DNA of 64,000 nucleotides, from positions 58,831,049 to 58,895,048 of the forward strand of contig NC_092560.1 in the NCBI RefSeq assembly GCF_037038585.1. The letters run 5' to 3'. The DNA is from Patagioenas fasciata (lineage: Eukaryota > Chordata > Aves > Columbiformes > Columbidae). This document shows, piece after piece, positions 38,681 to 51,557 of this stretch. The position numbers and the translations under genes are program-made. The notes under the pieces were generated by a model. It was not told the origin of the DNA. It did no database searches and was given only the letters and a program-made list of their open reading frames with translations. The number at the start of each line of letters is the position of its first letter. Positions within the stretch are counted from its first letter, which is position 1.

Positions 38681-41029
38681 GTATGCTTGTCGCTCAAGTT
38701 GTTTTCTGAGATAATGCTTGCTAGGCAACTTGTTTCTACACAGCTGACCACATAATAGTGAAAAAACCCTACTAATTCCATTCCAATGTGTTTGGAAATA
38801 GGCATATTTATTGGTATTTACACTTTTAATACCCATTTTGCTAATTTTATGTCAATCCTACCTTCACAGTTTGTTGACTGATAGCCCCATAAAACCTTGA
38901 ATTTGGCAGGTGGCAATCATAGGTTAAAATGTTCAAACCCATTATATTGCACAGACATAAACAACAGATGTGCTTGGCACTTCTCAGTGTCAAAGGCTGA
39001 GTCCAAGGTTAATTATTTTTCATACAAACTTTACGGAAATCATTTTTGCAGCAGGATTTAACTGAAAATACACTCAGCCTTTATGATGAAGCTTACTTCA
39101 TTTTTTGGAACCAGAGTTATTACTGAATAGCCACTGCATGTTTTGCCCCACTGAAATACTAGTATCTTTTCCCTTCTATCTGGACGTGTTGGTTCCTGCT
39201 GACAAGCTTCATTATGAAAACAGCTAACACTGCATTAGTTATATATTCCAATATAAAACTGGACTTATTTTTAGATGAAAGAAATCCTACAGGACTTGCT
39301 AGAAGAATCTCAGCAACATGATGACTGCTGTGCAGGCTAGAAGGCATGTGTTGTATGACTTGTATTCTGCTTACATTCTTCTATTGTTCAATGTTAATCT
39401 TCACTTTATGTCATAAAATTAATGTACCGTAAGGCTACACAATGGACAAATTGCTCATGTGTTTATAGTGAACAGAATGACTAATATATAAGCTTAGGCT
39501 TGGTTTCTCTCTTGATCAAGTCTGTGGGAATTCCAGAGTATACATGAGAATTTTTCTGATTTTGTAAACTGATGTTCTGTTCAGTTCACGAGGATTTTTT
39601 TAATAAGCTAGAAAGAAAATTGCATGTATAAAACAGAAGGGTCTTCTCTTTCATTTTCTCCAGATCTAAATCAGTGCTAACTAAACCACACCTGAGAAAT
39701 GCTTATGTAACTCATGACCACTTTCAGAAATTCTACTACTTTTGGTCGCGATGTCTGTCCTTGCTTCCCACCAAAAGTGTCTTCCAATGTCTGACATGGA
39801 CGCCCCTTGCTGCAATGCAAGCCAGTCACTTATTTTCCCATCATGACATCCTCTCTACAGCAACTCTCTACATATTTCCTTTCCCATTAATCTCATAGGA
39901 AATACTTCTGAAATCTCTACTTGTTCTTGATGGGCTCCTTTAGATTCTCTTCCAGTCACCCTTCATTTAGAGAAGTGTCTAAAGGCAACAAGTTTCAAGA
40001 GTGATGCATTACTGCAGCTAAAAAGAAGAAATAAAAGGTCCTAAAGGCCAAGAGGAAATCACTGCAAAATGTTAAAAATCATACACAATGACAGAATGAA
40101 GAAGTTTGAGTTTCTGGCAGCTCCTTTGTTACATTACTGAGACGTGTACTTTAGCCACCTCTGTCCACACTGTACTTCCCACTGTCAAAAGGTCACCTTG
40201 TGACCATCATAAAGTTGCCAGCAATGGCCATGACTATATGGAAAACAGAATATGCAACAGCAGGAAGGGCCAAGCCTGTATCCCTCCTTGTGCCCTCTAG
40301 CTATTAAAATACTAAAATTAGCAAATTTCTTAAGGATTCAAAGTAAACAAATTCATTTGTACTCACCTAAATCAAATCTAACCTGCTATGCAGCTGTATT
40401 TGACATTGACTCCCAAAGTAAAGTAAGGGGGGGTCAAAGGAAGCAAGTCTGGCCTAGACACATGAGGAAAATGAATTACCCATTGACAAGAACTACCTGC
40501 TTTTTGGACAGAGTGGAAGAACAACTTACCAACACTCTTTGACACTTACTGGATGCTGTAACCGAGCCTGTTCCCAGCAGGACTTAATCCATTACAAAAT
40601 TGAGAGCAGCAATTGCTGTTCCCCCACCCCAGTTTACCAGATTCGGGCCAACTGCTTACTAATATCCTTACAAAAATGCATTTCCATTTGCTCTTGAATC
40701 CTCATTTAGTCCTTCACTCCTGTTTGCTCTTTACCTGTTTTTTTTTGCAATTCTTTTTATTACATCTTTTAAAAATTATGTCACTTGATACTCTCTTTCT
40801 AGATTTCCCATGCCACAGTCATATTGACAAGTTTCCTTCTATTTCTCCAGCAAAACAGTTGGTATTGCTAACATTACAAATCCGTGGAAAAGCCTGCAGG
40901 ACAGATGTCAGCTTGCAGTACAAGACGTGAGCATTGCTTTCACAGGTGGTATGGGGAATTATGCTGTAGGATAAAGAGAATATACTCCTTACCTGCCTAC
41001 AGCACATCTCTCAGAAGTAAGTTTACTCA

Positions 41030-42300
41030 GGGGGGCGGGCTCAGCTGGCTGTGATTTAGGCACTTCAGTCCCTCCTGACAACAGCTTCCTTCTATCGGGG
41101 TTGGTAACAAAACTCCCGCCCAGCGCACCAGGAAGATGCCGGTATTTGCGAGCGGTGTCGCTCACCCCTGCTCCCGGGCCGCTCCCTCAGCCGCCGGCCG
41201 GGCCCGCACCGAGTTCAAACCGCCCAGCGTCGCAGGCACGTGGGAGCGGAGACCCACGACATGCCAGCCCTGCTCCGCCCGGCCCGGCGGTCTCCTCCCG
41301 TGTGCCCCCAGGCTGGCGCGCAGCGCAGCAGCACCTGCCGCCGGCCGGAGCCTGCGGGTCACCCTGCTCCTCCTCTCGCAGCGGAGCCGGCTCCAGCCCT
41401 CACCTCATCCGCACGGGAGAGCCCGACTGACCAGGCCACGGGCCATCTGAGGTGGAAGCCCCGGTCGCCTTCGCAGGGCGGCAGCAGAAGGCGAACAGCA
41501 CCGCCGCCGGTGCTACCCACGGGGCTTCCGAGTGACCCGCCGGGCACGTAGCCCTTTAAGAGCGATCTTCTCGCGCCCCACGTCCGCGATCAGCTGACAG
41601 CGACGTCGCGCGGGGCGGAGCCAGGCGGGGCGGGCACTCTCGCGGCTGGCGAGCACTCGTGCGCCGTGGGTGCCGGGCTGGGGTTGGCTGCGCTGTGGCC
41701 CCGCCCCTCCGCCTCTCCGCCTCTCCGCGTGCCCTGCCGCGCGCCCCGCCCCTCCCCTCCTCTCCCGCCCCTCCGCCGCCCCTCCTCCGCCCCGCGCGCG
41801 CAGGGCCGCTGCGGCGGTGCGGAGCGGAGCGGTGCGGAGCGGGCAGCTCTGACAGCGCCGCCAGGGCAGCGCCGGCGCCCGCGCACCCTCCGCTGGCCCT
41901 CGGGGCGGCGGCGGCCGAGCCTCCCCCAGCCCTACACCTTGCGGCGGCCGTCGAGCCCCCCGCACCGCCGAGGCCGGCGGGGCGGCGGCAGGAAGCGCCG
42001 CTCCCCGTGACGGCGAGGCTCCCGGTGGCCCAGCGCCGCTGTCAGCCGGGCGGGCGCCCGCGGTCCCGGAGACCTCCTCAGCAGCGCGGCGCCCAGCGCC
42101 ACCCGGTACATGGATTACCTGGTAGGTCCCCCGGAAGGAGCGGGGCGCCCCCCGCCGTACCGCCCCCCGCCGCCGGCCCGTCGGACATGTTACCGAGCGC
42201 GCCGAGGCGGGGTCCGCGGCGGGGGCAGGTGGGGCGGGGGGCGCTGGGCAGCCGGGAGCCTTCTCCCGGCCCGCCGCACTGTTAAAGGGCGATAAACTGG
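41030..42300 (+). promoter_or_regulatory. ARL15: ARL15 CpG-island promoter and 5' UTR
   Basis: A sharply bounded GC- and CpG-rich block between AT-rich flanks. It contains GC boxes, for example a GGGGCGG and a GGGGCGGG within 41612-41635, and two TCTCGCG cores near 41571 and 41639. No TATA box is placed convincingly, which fits a housekeeping-type island promoter. The start of transcription is probably somewhere between about 41550 and 42050. The island also covers the first coding exon and its donor. Open frames on both strands across the island are low-stop-density artefacts. Confidence 0.8.
42110..42121 (+). CDS. ARL15: ADP-ribosylation factor-like 15, first coding exon (partial gene)
   Basis: ARL15 is an Arf-like small GTPase of the Golgi and endosomal membranes, linked to adiponectin traits and magnesium transport. 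Only four codons are in this exon: Met-Asp-Tyr-Leu, then GTAGGT at 42122, a good donor leaving phase 0. Human ARL15 as I recall it contains ...LYMDYL followed by CFRALCC, so both the tetrapeptide and a preceding Tyr match. An in-frame TGA at 42008-42010 with no ATG between it and 42110 makes this ATG the likely start here. Its context has G at +4 but T at -3. The call also rests on the CpG island, strand and position next to HSPB3 and SNX18. The GTPase domain lies beyond the window. Too short to be proven from sequence alone. Confidence 0.75.
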
Positions 42301-45300
42301 CAAGGTTCCGCTGAAGCGTGCGGCCGCCCCGCTCATTTGGCCGCTATTAGATTGCTAAAGCCGTGACCCGGGTCGCGGTTTTTTTCCTAAATGCATGAGC
42401 TTAGGGTACGCTTGAATGAACTAAATTGTCACCCTGGGCGGGATCAGCCCTGCACCCAGGCAGCTGGTGTTCAGGGCTAACGTTTATTGCTCTTTAATGA
42501 ATATTGGCTTTATTTGCCTACGAGAGATCGTATCGCAGGCATGCACTCCAGCTGGGGTCGTGGTTGGCCGTGCAGGCTCACTCGGGGTTTACATTTGGCA
42601 AGTAAGCCCGGTGGCACGTCTGGTAGATGAGCTGGTGACTTTATTTTAGTATGGTACCTGCATACCTGGTCTTTTCAGCATAGCAGTGGGAGAGTGTAGT
42701 GGGCCTGCCCTATCCCTCAGGCTATAGTCTGTGCCCCCTCCTTCCTCGTGGAGTGCTGCAAAGAGTCAGCTGGGGCAATAAGGAGTAGGTCTCTTTTGGC
42801 CACCCCTGTCCGCTGTTGGTGTTCTGCGCCCAGTCAGGAAGTATTTGGAGTCAGAAACTTGACTCAGCCTTCCTGATGTCCTTCCGTGCGATGTGCATGG
42901 GTGTAGGCTTTCAAGAAAGGTTCATCAGTCAACAACATTTCGGGAGATGCTCTCTTTAGTGGATTAAAGATTTGCTATAGTGAGATGAGGGCTGAATGCA
43001 TGACTGACTTTTCCTTCTCTGATGATGAGATTAATTAAACCAGAAAGAGATTAAATACTTAAATATTATTATTGTGTCTATATAGGTTAGATTTAGTTTG
43101 GGTTATCTAGTTTTATACCAAAAAAGAAAATGTTTTAGGCTTTCCTTCCAGAATTCTAGTAATGGAGGGAGAATAGAGAGTCCCGTGTGGCAGAAATGGT
43201 AGGTTGACTTCTCTTTAAGAACCTAGTTAATGAAATACTGATAATAAACTTGCTGTGTGCCAAATGCGCCCTTGTAGCTCCTTGAGAGCCTGGAGCTGTT
43301 TCTTAGATTTTTTTCCTTTATAAATTTATATCCAGATGAAACTGGCCATCCCGTACTTTTTGAAATGCTTCCGTTAACCTTGGTGACTGCTACAGGCTGT
43401 TGTGTGGAAGGCCAGCTGCTTCAAGAACAATACATTTAATAAGCCTTGGGAAATGAACGCATGTTTTTTTATTAACTAAAGGGGGAGGGGATTAAGTAGC
43501 TCTACATTTTTTTTCTTTGCTTTTTTTCTCCAGTTGATCCTTATCCTCTTTTCTGTTGTGTGACCTTCATTAGTGCCATCTCTAAAAAACAGTGAATCTT
43601 CAGGATAATGATAATCCTCAGTGTTCACGCATTTTTTGCTTAATGTCTGAAGACAGACTCTCTCAAGGTATTATCAGTCTTACAGTGCATGTTATAGTGG
43701 CATATGAAACATAAAGGACTCTTTTGACATCGAAGTTATTACACATCAGCAAAGTTATTTTTTATAGATGGTGAAAGCCAGGGGTTAGTGATAATAGTTT
43801 AAACAGGGCACTGGTCTGCTGACAGTCTGGGACAATCCAAGATGCCTTTATCCATCACTGGCTGGTGCTTGTTGCTGGGCTTTCCATACTTCTTTATACA
43901 GTAGGTGTCCCTTGATCTTAGGAGTACTTGTTGCAACTGACATCAGCTGTTTTAAACCAAAGGATAAAAAAAAAAAATTTTTTTTGCATGTGTTTGTAAC
44001 TTTGAAAGAAAACAAAATTCTTTTTGGTGGTTCAAATATTTGGCATGCATTTGTGTAGAGGACTTCCCTTTCCAGTCCTTGTCTTCACCAAATGAAGGAG
44101 ATGAGTCCTCTTTTGCCTTTCTCTGTTAATGGTGGTAATCAGTGGTGGACTCAAGCATCTTAGAAATTCTGCTCTGTCAAAAAGGAGGGATTATGGTGAC
44201 TTAGGCAACGAATTGTCTACAACACATTTTCAGCCTGGAGGACCAAGCTGTTGCGGCAGTCATCCCTTGCATAAAAATGGGCAAAGGATGCAGTTTTTTC
44301 TGGCTGCAGTCATCCTTTGACAGAGCATTAGACAAAGTGTTGGTTAGCAGTGGGGCTTAACAGGGATGTCTAATGGAAGGAGCCTAGGATATAACTGATG
44401 TCAGGTGTGCTGCATTGTGGAGTCAGGAGTCATTCCCTCTTGGGAAGGGGTCTGTTTCAGCTAGCTCTTTACAGTCTGGCATAGGAACATTCTTTTCCTG
44501 ATTTTTCCTGGATAGGGCCTACATTGTTGGAGACTTTCTTCTTCTTTAAGGAGCTGATCCCAAGAAATACTGGACACTGCAGCACCTGCAAATATCAGTA
44601 GGTTATTGAAAATGTTTAAAACCTGCTCAGAACTGAGTCAGTTGGAGCCATCTTGGACTGTGATCTGTGATTTATGACTAGTGGCATTTGATAAAGTACT
44701 GATATTAAGAAAGTATCTTCTGTGGTGCTCTGGTCTGGTTTTGCATCATAACAAAGAGTAACATTAGCCTCTGTATCTTTAATAGCTAGAAGAGGCTCTT
44801 GAGCCCTGTGTCTGTTTTATTTTTTTATTGATGTAATTACAGTGTTGGGAGTGTATTTTGTTTTGTTTTTTAATCAACATGGCTAACCCAGGTTCAATGT
44901 CTAGGAAAAAAAAAAATCCATCTTCGCTCACTTAGAAGCACCTTTTACTCATACAGTTTATTGTCCTTGTTTTGAAGTTAACTCCCTTAAAACATACTAT
45001 GCAAACACAACTGCATCAATGTAGATTTGTAGGGTTTTGTGACTAGACTACATAGTCCTGTGGTGTCTCTGCAACCTTCTGCTTCATTCTTGCTGCATTG
45101 TGTCTGGAAGGATTTTGATGTGTACACAGACCTGTGCTGGCTGGCCTACATTCAGTAGACTATACTCAAGAAATTACAGCATGATGCATCTTGTGAAAAC
45201 CTTGGTATGTGATCAGTCTTACAATTTTTGCTTGCAGAACTCGTTGGGAAACAGTAGCAAATGCTTCTGTTTTCATATGTGGTACTTGCAATGCAAATTT

Positions 45301-48300
45301 TAAGCTGTTGAGTAGACTTTCACAATATACTTCTTCAGTGGCACCCTCAGTACTAGATAAGGATCTTATATTGAACAGCTGCATGTATCAGCCTGATCTG
45401 TGTAGGGCTTTTAAAAGCTACTTTAGAGCGTGATGTAGAAATGTGAATTAATGTGATTTTATGAAAAAAGAAGAGGCTTTATATTGCCCTGGGAGTGTGC
45501 AAGATAAATTTGATAATCTCTCTAATTTTGTATATTTAGCATTTTTAATAAGATAGCTTATCCTTAAATAGTATTCTCTACTATGTAGTATCTCAGTTGT
45601 ATGTAAGAATGTTTCTTGGGCAGGTAATGGAAGTTATATTCCAACCTAAAATGGAAGGCAACACTTCTTGCATGAAAAACCACAATAAATTTAGTGATAT
45701 TTTTTCTTTTTCTTCATAAAAATTAAGCATAACCATGACTATTGCAAAGACAAGAGAGTGCACACTCTTAGTGCGGTAACAACTTTGTTGCTTTGTTGGG
45801 GACTGTTTTTTTAACTATAAGTTTTTTTTTTTCAGTTACTTGCACATTAGTTAGCTGTGATGAACTATTTTACTTCTGTATGTGTGCACAGAGGAGCTAA
45901 ACTTTGGATAGTTTTTGAGTAAATTGAACTAATTTTTCAGATGAATAGGGCTTTAAGTGACTTCAGAGTTTCTTGGTTTCTGGATGGTCTTGACCTCAAT
46001 TTCTGGATACCGTTCAGGCAAAGCCTTTCTTGACTGGTGAAAGCTGCATATATCAAGCTGTGGTGTTCTTAAAAACATTAAGTGATACTAAAATAAAGTA
46101 AAAGATATTTCTGAGCAACTTTTGGACGGCTTATCTTTAAGACCTTCCCTTTTATTTTGCTGGGCCCTTTAATTTAATTGTACAGGTTTGATTAGAAGGT
46201 GGTAATACAGGATAGATCATGACTACTTAATGGTTCTAATTTACTTCAGATCCTGTCTTTCCATTGCTGTTGCCTGTTCCATTGTTTGGTGTCTGCAGGC
46301 CATAGAAAACACTCTTTCTTGTACTACAACAGGAGTAGTTACATTTATACAGTCCTAAAATTACATTTGGCCCTTTGAAGGTAGCCACGAGGCTGATGTG
46401 GCCCTCGTGAAAATACCATTGACACCCCTGTACTACAAATAGCATTATGAGAACATCTGAAGGTTAGAGTCTTACTTCACTGAAACTTTGTAAACTAGTA
46501 GCTGCTGTTCTTTGTCTAAGGAAAGGTGTGCCAAGGTCCATACTAGGAACCTTAGATTTTTTTCCACTGAGGCATGCATAGGTTTTTGATGCATCACCTA
46601 CAACATGAGTAACAAAGGTCTATGTAGCCTTGCCCTCTTATTGTTTGCTAAACACCCCTCATCATATTAATTTTGTGTTTTGTCATGTGATAAGGATTGT
46701 TGGGGCTGTCTGTTGACTCATGTATCATCCTTGAAATGTTACACCTTCTGTACAACACAAGGGCTTGTATTTTAAGATGCGATCCCTCCTTCAGTTTGTG
46801 AAGCTGATGTGGCATGAGGATGAAGGATCTGACAGTGGTTTAAAAATAAGGATATAGCTGAATGCAAGAAAGAAGGCAACTAACTTATATAAGATCAACT
46901 AGTGTCCAGGGCACATGCAACACTATTAGCGTTTGGATCAGATGTAAGGTTTTGAAGTGAATCTTAAGCCACCTCTAAGTACTGTACGTAGGTTTGCATT
47001 GCACAGTGATCACAGATCATGTGAACTTGGTATTTTTCAGATGAAAGCAGATTGGAGGATGTACTCAACTAATGAATTTTCAGTCCACAGGACCAGATCA
47101 GAACGAGTCTGAAGTAAAATGCGTAAAGTATGTATTACAAGTACTTGGCCTTCAGCACCAGCTTTTGCTGTGCTGCACTACTTGCTATTGTATCCGTTGC
47201 CAGGGTCACTTTTTCTGGCAGTGAGAGTGCTGCTGCTTCTGATTATTTTCTGCATCAGCACAGCAGTGTAGGAAGAATCCCAAAACAAATTTTTGAGACC
47301 TTCATGCGAGGAAGTTCTTGTGGCTAGGTTCCTGATGGTATTTCAGCTCTATGAAGCATGACATTCAAACCTAAATCAACTGGGCATGGCAAATGGAATC
47401 CATTCTGGGAGATGACATCACCTGAATGAGCATGTTTCTGACTTAATTAAGTTTGGGAGTTCAAGAACCTGATCTAGCTGAAGACGTGCTCTGGAAAACA
47501 GATCCTCCTCCTCAGTAGAATCTACCTAGCCAGTATTGCAGACAGTTTTTGCTGAAAGATGTAATCAGCTATATAGAGAGGGCAATAAAAACAATGGTGA
47601 CTTAACTCAGTGGAAGTTACTTGGCTCAACATAGATCAGCAAGCAGAAGTGTAGAGTTCCTTTGTAGAAGATAAAAGTCAAATGCTGCATTTGCTCATCC
47701 TGCAATAGGAAGCATTATGGAATTCCCCAGGTAAACTTTTGATTCAAAGGTGGAAGTTACAGTGAAACTTGATGCAGATTCCTTGGGAACACAAAAGAGT
47801 GCCTTAATGTGATTATAATTTCTAGCACAAGATTCTGTAAAATCACAGGAATATTGCAGAACCAGAAAATTCATTCTCTACAGATGAACACACTGAAGAA
47901 ATGAGTTAAATAGCATGTTTTAAATAAAATTCCTTTACCATTTTGCCTTCTCTGTGATAAGGATTGCAGTAGGATGGTAACTGGTATTGCATCAAAAAGT
48001 GAGTCCCAGTTTTGGAAAATGTGCTAGTCTGTGTTTGTTGTGAATAGCCCTACAGTATCCTTGTGAATTAGTCCCAGGTTCAATATTTGTAGGTCCTCAA
48101 GTTGCTCTGCAGTACACTGCTCCTGTATTTTTTCAGTCAGACCTCCAAGCTTGAGGCAACATAGCGATGAATTTCACAAAAGGTTACAAATGCAAGCTTT
48201 TCGTAAGTGAGAAAATTGAAGTTAGTGAAAACATGATATTCTTCCTAATACCCCATGCTGATTACCATTTTTGGCTTGTCATCAGCAACATCAGCTCATG

Positions 48301-49199
48301 TTTTTACTACTGCCAGCTTGTGATGTTTATTCTTTTAAAGTGAGTTCTGAAGTTTTGTTATGTGAGGATATCAGCTTTCCATTAACAAAAGAAGCATTTT
48401 TAGTTTCAAATTTAAAAGCACAAATGTGGCCCTAAACAGCTGTAAAACCATAAAGAAAAAAAACATATGCATTACTTAAAATCTTGTGATTGTTTGGGTT
48501 TTGGAGCATGTTGGTTTTGCTTTCTTTCACTGTATGTGTGACAAAACTTTCAGAAGTGAAACTGCTTGACTGTATAGAAGTACTTGGGGACGCAAGTAGA
48601 GTATCTGCAATTAAATAAGAGACTGGCTTATCTCCTACTGGAGCTCTTTAGAGTGCAGAACTTTTCTTTTGTCTCACTGGCAGCCTGGTAAGGTGACTAT
48701 GTTAATTGCCAAGATGAGGGTGTTAAGTACCCTTCCTGCTATCTGAGGAAGAGACAGAAAGCAGGAAGTCTTAGCTGACAGGTCCTCTTGTGTTTAGATG
48801 CAGTCCTGCCCTACAGCGTTGTTACTTACAAGGGCAAACAACAGGAAGAACATGAATCTTTGTACAATGCTTTGCTTTTATGGGGTATGTTTTAGTGGAG
48901 GAGTAGAAAAAACAATCTGTTCACACCACATTAATTTTTGGCATTGGAGGGTGTGGGGAAGCAAGGTGGCATCCAAGATCTGGTAGGAACTGTTGACATG
49001 GGGGAAGTGAATTTGAAGAGTTTTTTTTCTTGTTGTCACTTGGAACTTTTGAATGGAAGAAGCATCTGTTTCCTATGTTTTATTAGCTTTTACATTAACT
49101 GCTGCCTAGTCTTCCTTTATATGATTTTGCCTCTGAGATGGAAAACTGAAGCTATTAAAAATGAGGTAATTGTTCTGCAAACTGTCAATAGCAAGTTTC
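42122..49199 (+). other. ARL15: ARL15 intron 1, first part
   Basis: The intron starts at the GT after the MDYL exon. After the CpG island the sequence turns AT-rich. Apart from the hAT-like fragment near 46400 there is no recognisable gene, exon or repeat. Short A- and T-runs lie near 43970 and 45830. Open frames are at most about 75 codons and look random. Confidence 0.7.
46365..46430 (+). mobile_element. hAT-like DNA transposon end fragment
   Basis: GGCCCTTTGAAGGTAGCC, then GGCTGATGTGGCCCTCGTGA and TTGACACCCCTG resemble the terminal region of old hAT (Charlie-type) elements, which end with a ...TTTGACACCCCTG motif as I remember them. Only one end is present and no transposase is seen. A second copy of the terminal motif is at 57413. 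Confidence 0.35.
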
Positions 49200-50010
49200 A
49201 TAAATGAGCATTGATAGTCCTGCTCTGGCAGTGAATAAGATGGAGAAGAGAATGCAGAGATTGCAAGGGAATTTCATGTTTGTGTTTAGTTGTATAAACC
49301 GAATATGCTTTGGATGGGCTGATGCAGAAACAAATATTAAGGGTGCATAATGAACCTGGGAAAAAAAAATCATAGTATCCTTTTTGATATTGGTAATAAA
49401 GTGGCACATGAAATTCAGTGCTGATAAATGCAAAGTTGCGTATATTTATAGTTGAAGTCCCTTGACAGTACAGATGCATGGATAGGCACTAAAATACCAT
49501 CAGCACTCAGGAAAGGGAAAGAGGGTCCTTCTTTAAACTGTCATCTCAACCCAGACAGCTGTCAACAAGTTTAGAGTATTAAGAAGGAAAAGAAAAATCT
49601 AATTTTTTACACTGCTTAAATGCAAGGTTTGCTGTTGTTGAAAATGCTGTTTCCAGTTGCGTCATCTCAGAAGGAGTATTGTGAAACCAGGGACGATATA
49701 GAGAAGGATAATGTGGTAATTGAAAGAAACAATTGCTTCCATACAAGGAGGGATTAAATCATTATAGCCCTTCAATCTGAAGAAGAGACAGCTGAATGGT
49801 GTGGTGAGGCAATACTATAGACACCTTTGAAATCATAAAGCGAGGGTAAATAGGCAATAAGTCATTTCTCCCAGTAAAGAACTTGATCACAGTTATAATC
49901 CAGGAACTTCTTTTCCTAAAGATATGGTTGAATTCTGTGTCCCACTTGTGCAGTAACACTGGGGAGGCTGAGATGAGTAGACTGTGAATTTGCAGTTTTT
50001 TGGAAGACAG
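49200..50010 (+). mobile_element. Ancient CR1/L3-like LINE fragment
   Basis: One plus-strand frame carries decayed pieces of a CR1-clade reverse transcriptase. At 49399-49437 it reads KWHMKFSADKCKV (compare the W..MKFN..KCKV motif after the catalytic domain). At 49768-49800 it reads PFNLKKRQLNG (compare [11 protein letters not shown]). Both are in the same frame, 369 bases apart, in the right order, with several stops between. It is far more diverged than the CR1 at 51.6 kb and in the opposite orientation, so it is an older insertion. The ends are approximate. Confidence 0.65.
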
Positions 50011-51557
50011 GTCCTTTGCAGGGGATTATTAAACATGATGTTCAGATGCTATGGTAGGCTTGTGAAGATCCTGAAGCTGTGATTGCTGGAATTTGAGAAT
50101 GTGTCCGTGAGATATAACTCCCCGTATGTCCTGGTGCTTAAGCTGTGTGCTAAACACCTCTACCCCTCCTTATTGAGGGGACAGCGAGATTTAGTTCTAG
50201 AACAGGAAACTGCAGTCAGAAAATTGAGATATTCTGGATGGTGTCCAGGAGTGCTCCCCAGTGCAAGCAGAACTGCATTGACTGCACAGGAGGTGAGAAT
50301 TTTTAATTCAGAAGGATTTATGAAGATGCTTAATCTGCTCCAAGGATGTGTAGCTAAAGGGTTCCTTCTGCCTTGACATACGAACAAAGGCTATTGACTT
50401 TCCAACATTTGTGTCCCAACCAATTCATGACTTTATAGGTAAGGTTTACAACACTGAGTGAACCTGAAACTGGATTGACTGCCTGTGTAGACCACAGAGT
50501 GGTGATGCATACTACAGTGAATGATCTGTTCTCTCAGTGCTTGATTCTTGCCTATAAATTTGCATAATTTCAAGTTCCAGCAAGACTGGAGAAAAAGTCC
50601 AATATTCTTGAGAAATGTCTATGCTGTTTTTGCAGCTTTTCATATTGTGTTGGATGATCTGTGTCTTTCATTGCCTGGACCATTGCACTCCTGGAAACAG
50701 TCATGGAACACTGTTCTAGTGACAATATTGCCTGAAAGAGGGGGAAGCATTTTTCCTCTGGTGCATTCACTTGATTACTTTTTGTGATGATAGGAGAGAT
50801 ATTGAATCCACTTCTATTTCCTGTTCACATATTGCTTTTCCATCAGCATCAGGTTTCTTCTTGTGTCTAGACTCAGATTTATTTTTCTAATGCTTATGAA
50901 AAAGAAGGTCAGTATTGAAAAACCTTATTATTCAGCATTTAAGGAGAATATGAAAATATACGGTGTGTCTTTTATTTCTTGGAACTGTATTAAAAAAGAA
51001 TTTGGGGGCTTCAAATTAGAAATGTTATTAATGGAATGTGCTAGAGGGCTGTGTCGTTTTGTGTAGAAAGAGGAACCTTCAAGTTGCTACCTGGCGTTCA
51101 GTGCACAAGCTTAGCAAACAGTGGTTCTGGCTGAAGTTCCTGCCAGCTGTTCTGTAGCATAGTTGTGTGTGCTTCTGGGTACGTATACATTCTTTAGAAC
51201 ATGTAAGTGCTGAGAATTTATTTCAGGGTCAATACATATAGATACCTTAAATTCTGCATATTGTTTACAGTTGTATTACTAATTTTCACATTTTGTATGC
51301 AGCAAAAAAAGTGCAGAGAAGGATGGGGATGAAAAGCTACTGCCCAAAAGGTCCAGTGATTCCAAGTGATTACTGAGGGTGGATCACTTCTTTATGAATG
51401 GGCGGGAGGGCACCTTAATCATTATTTTACTGAAATGATGTATCACCAGGAAAAAATGAACAACTTCTGCTTATCATAATATTTTCTGGTTTTGTGGTCT
51501 TGGAACTATACTTATTGCCATAATTTATTTAGAATTATGGCAAAGCAAAGATAAGGT
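50011..51557 (+). other. ARL15: ARL15 intron 1, unique-looking segment
   Basis: AT-rich intronic sequence between the ancient LINE fragment and the younger CR1. Open frames here (for example 50083-50376) match no known protein. No RNA or repeat is recognised. Confidence 0.55.

Larger units (their letters stand above)
30765..41029. other. Intergenic desert, ARL15 side
   Basis: AT-rich DNA without a recognisable gene. It holds a (CAAA)n at 33928-33957, an A-run at 38664-38680, a CTCF-like site at 36592-36605 and purine-rich sequence around 32140-32290. Open frames (up to 118 codons at 32683-33039) match no known family. Composition rises sharply to GC-rich at about 41030, where the ARL15 island begins. 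Confidence 0.6.

Noticed and set aside
41513-42285. Several 100-208-codon frames on both strands over the ARL15 CpG island
   Set aside because: All are Pro/Arg/Ala-rich translations of GC-rich DNA, overlap one another in several frames, and show no family resemblance.
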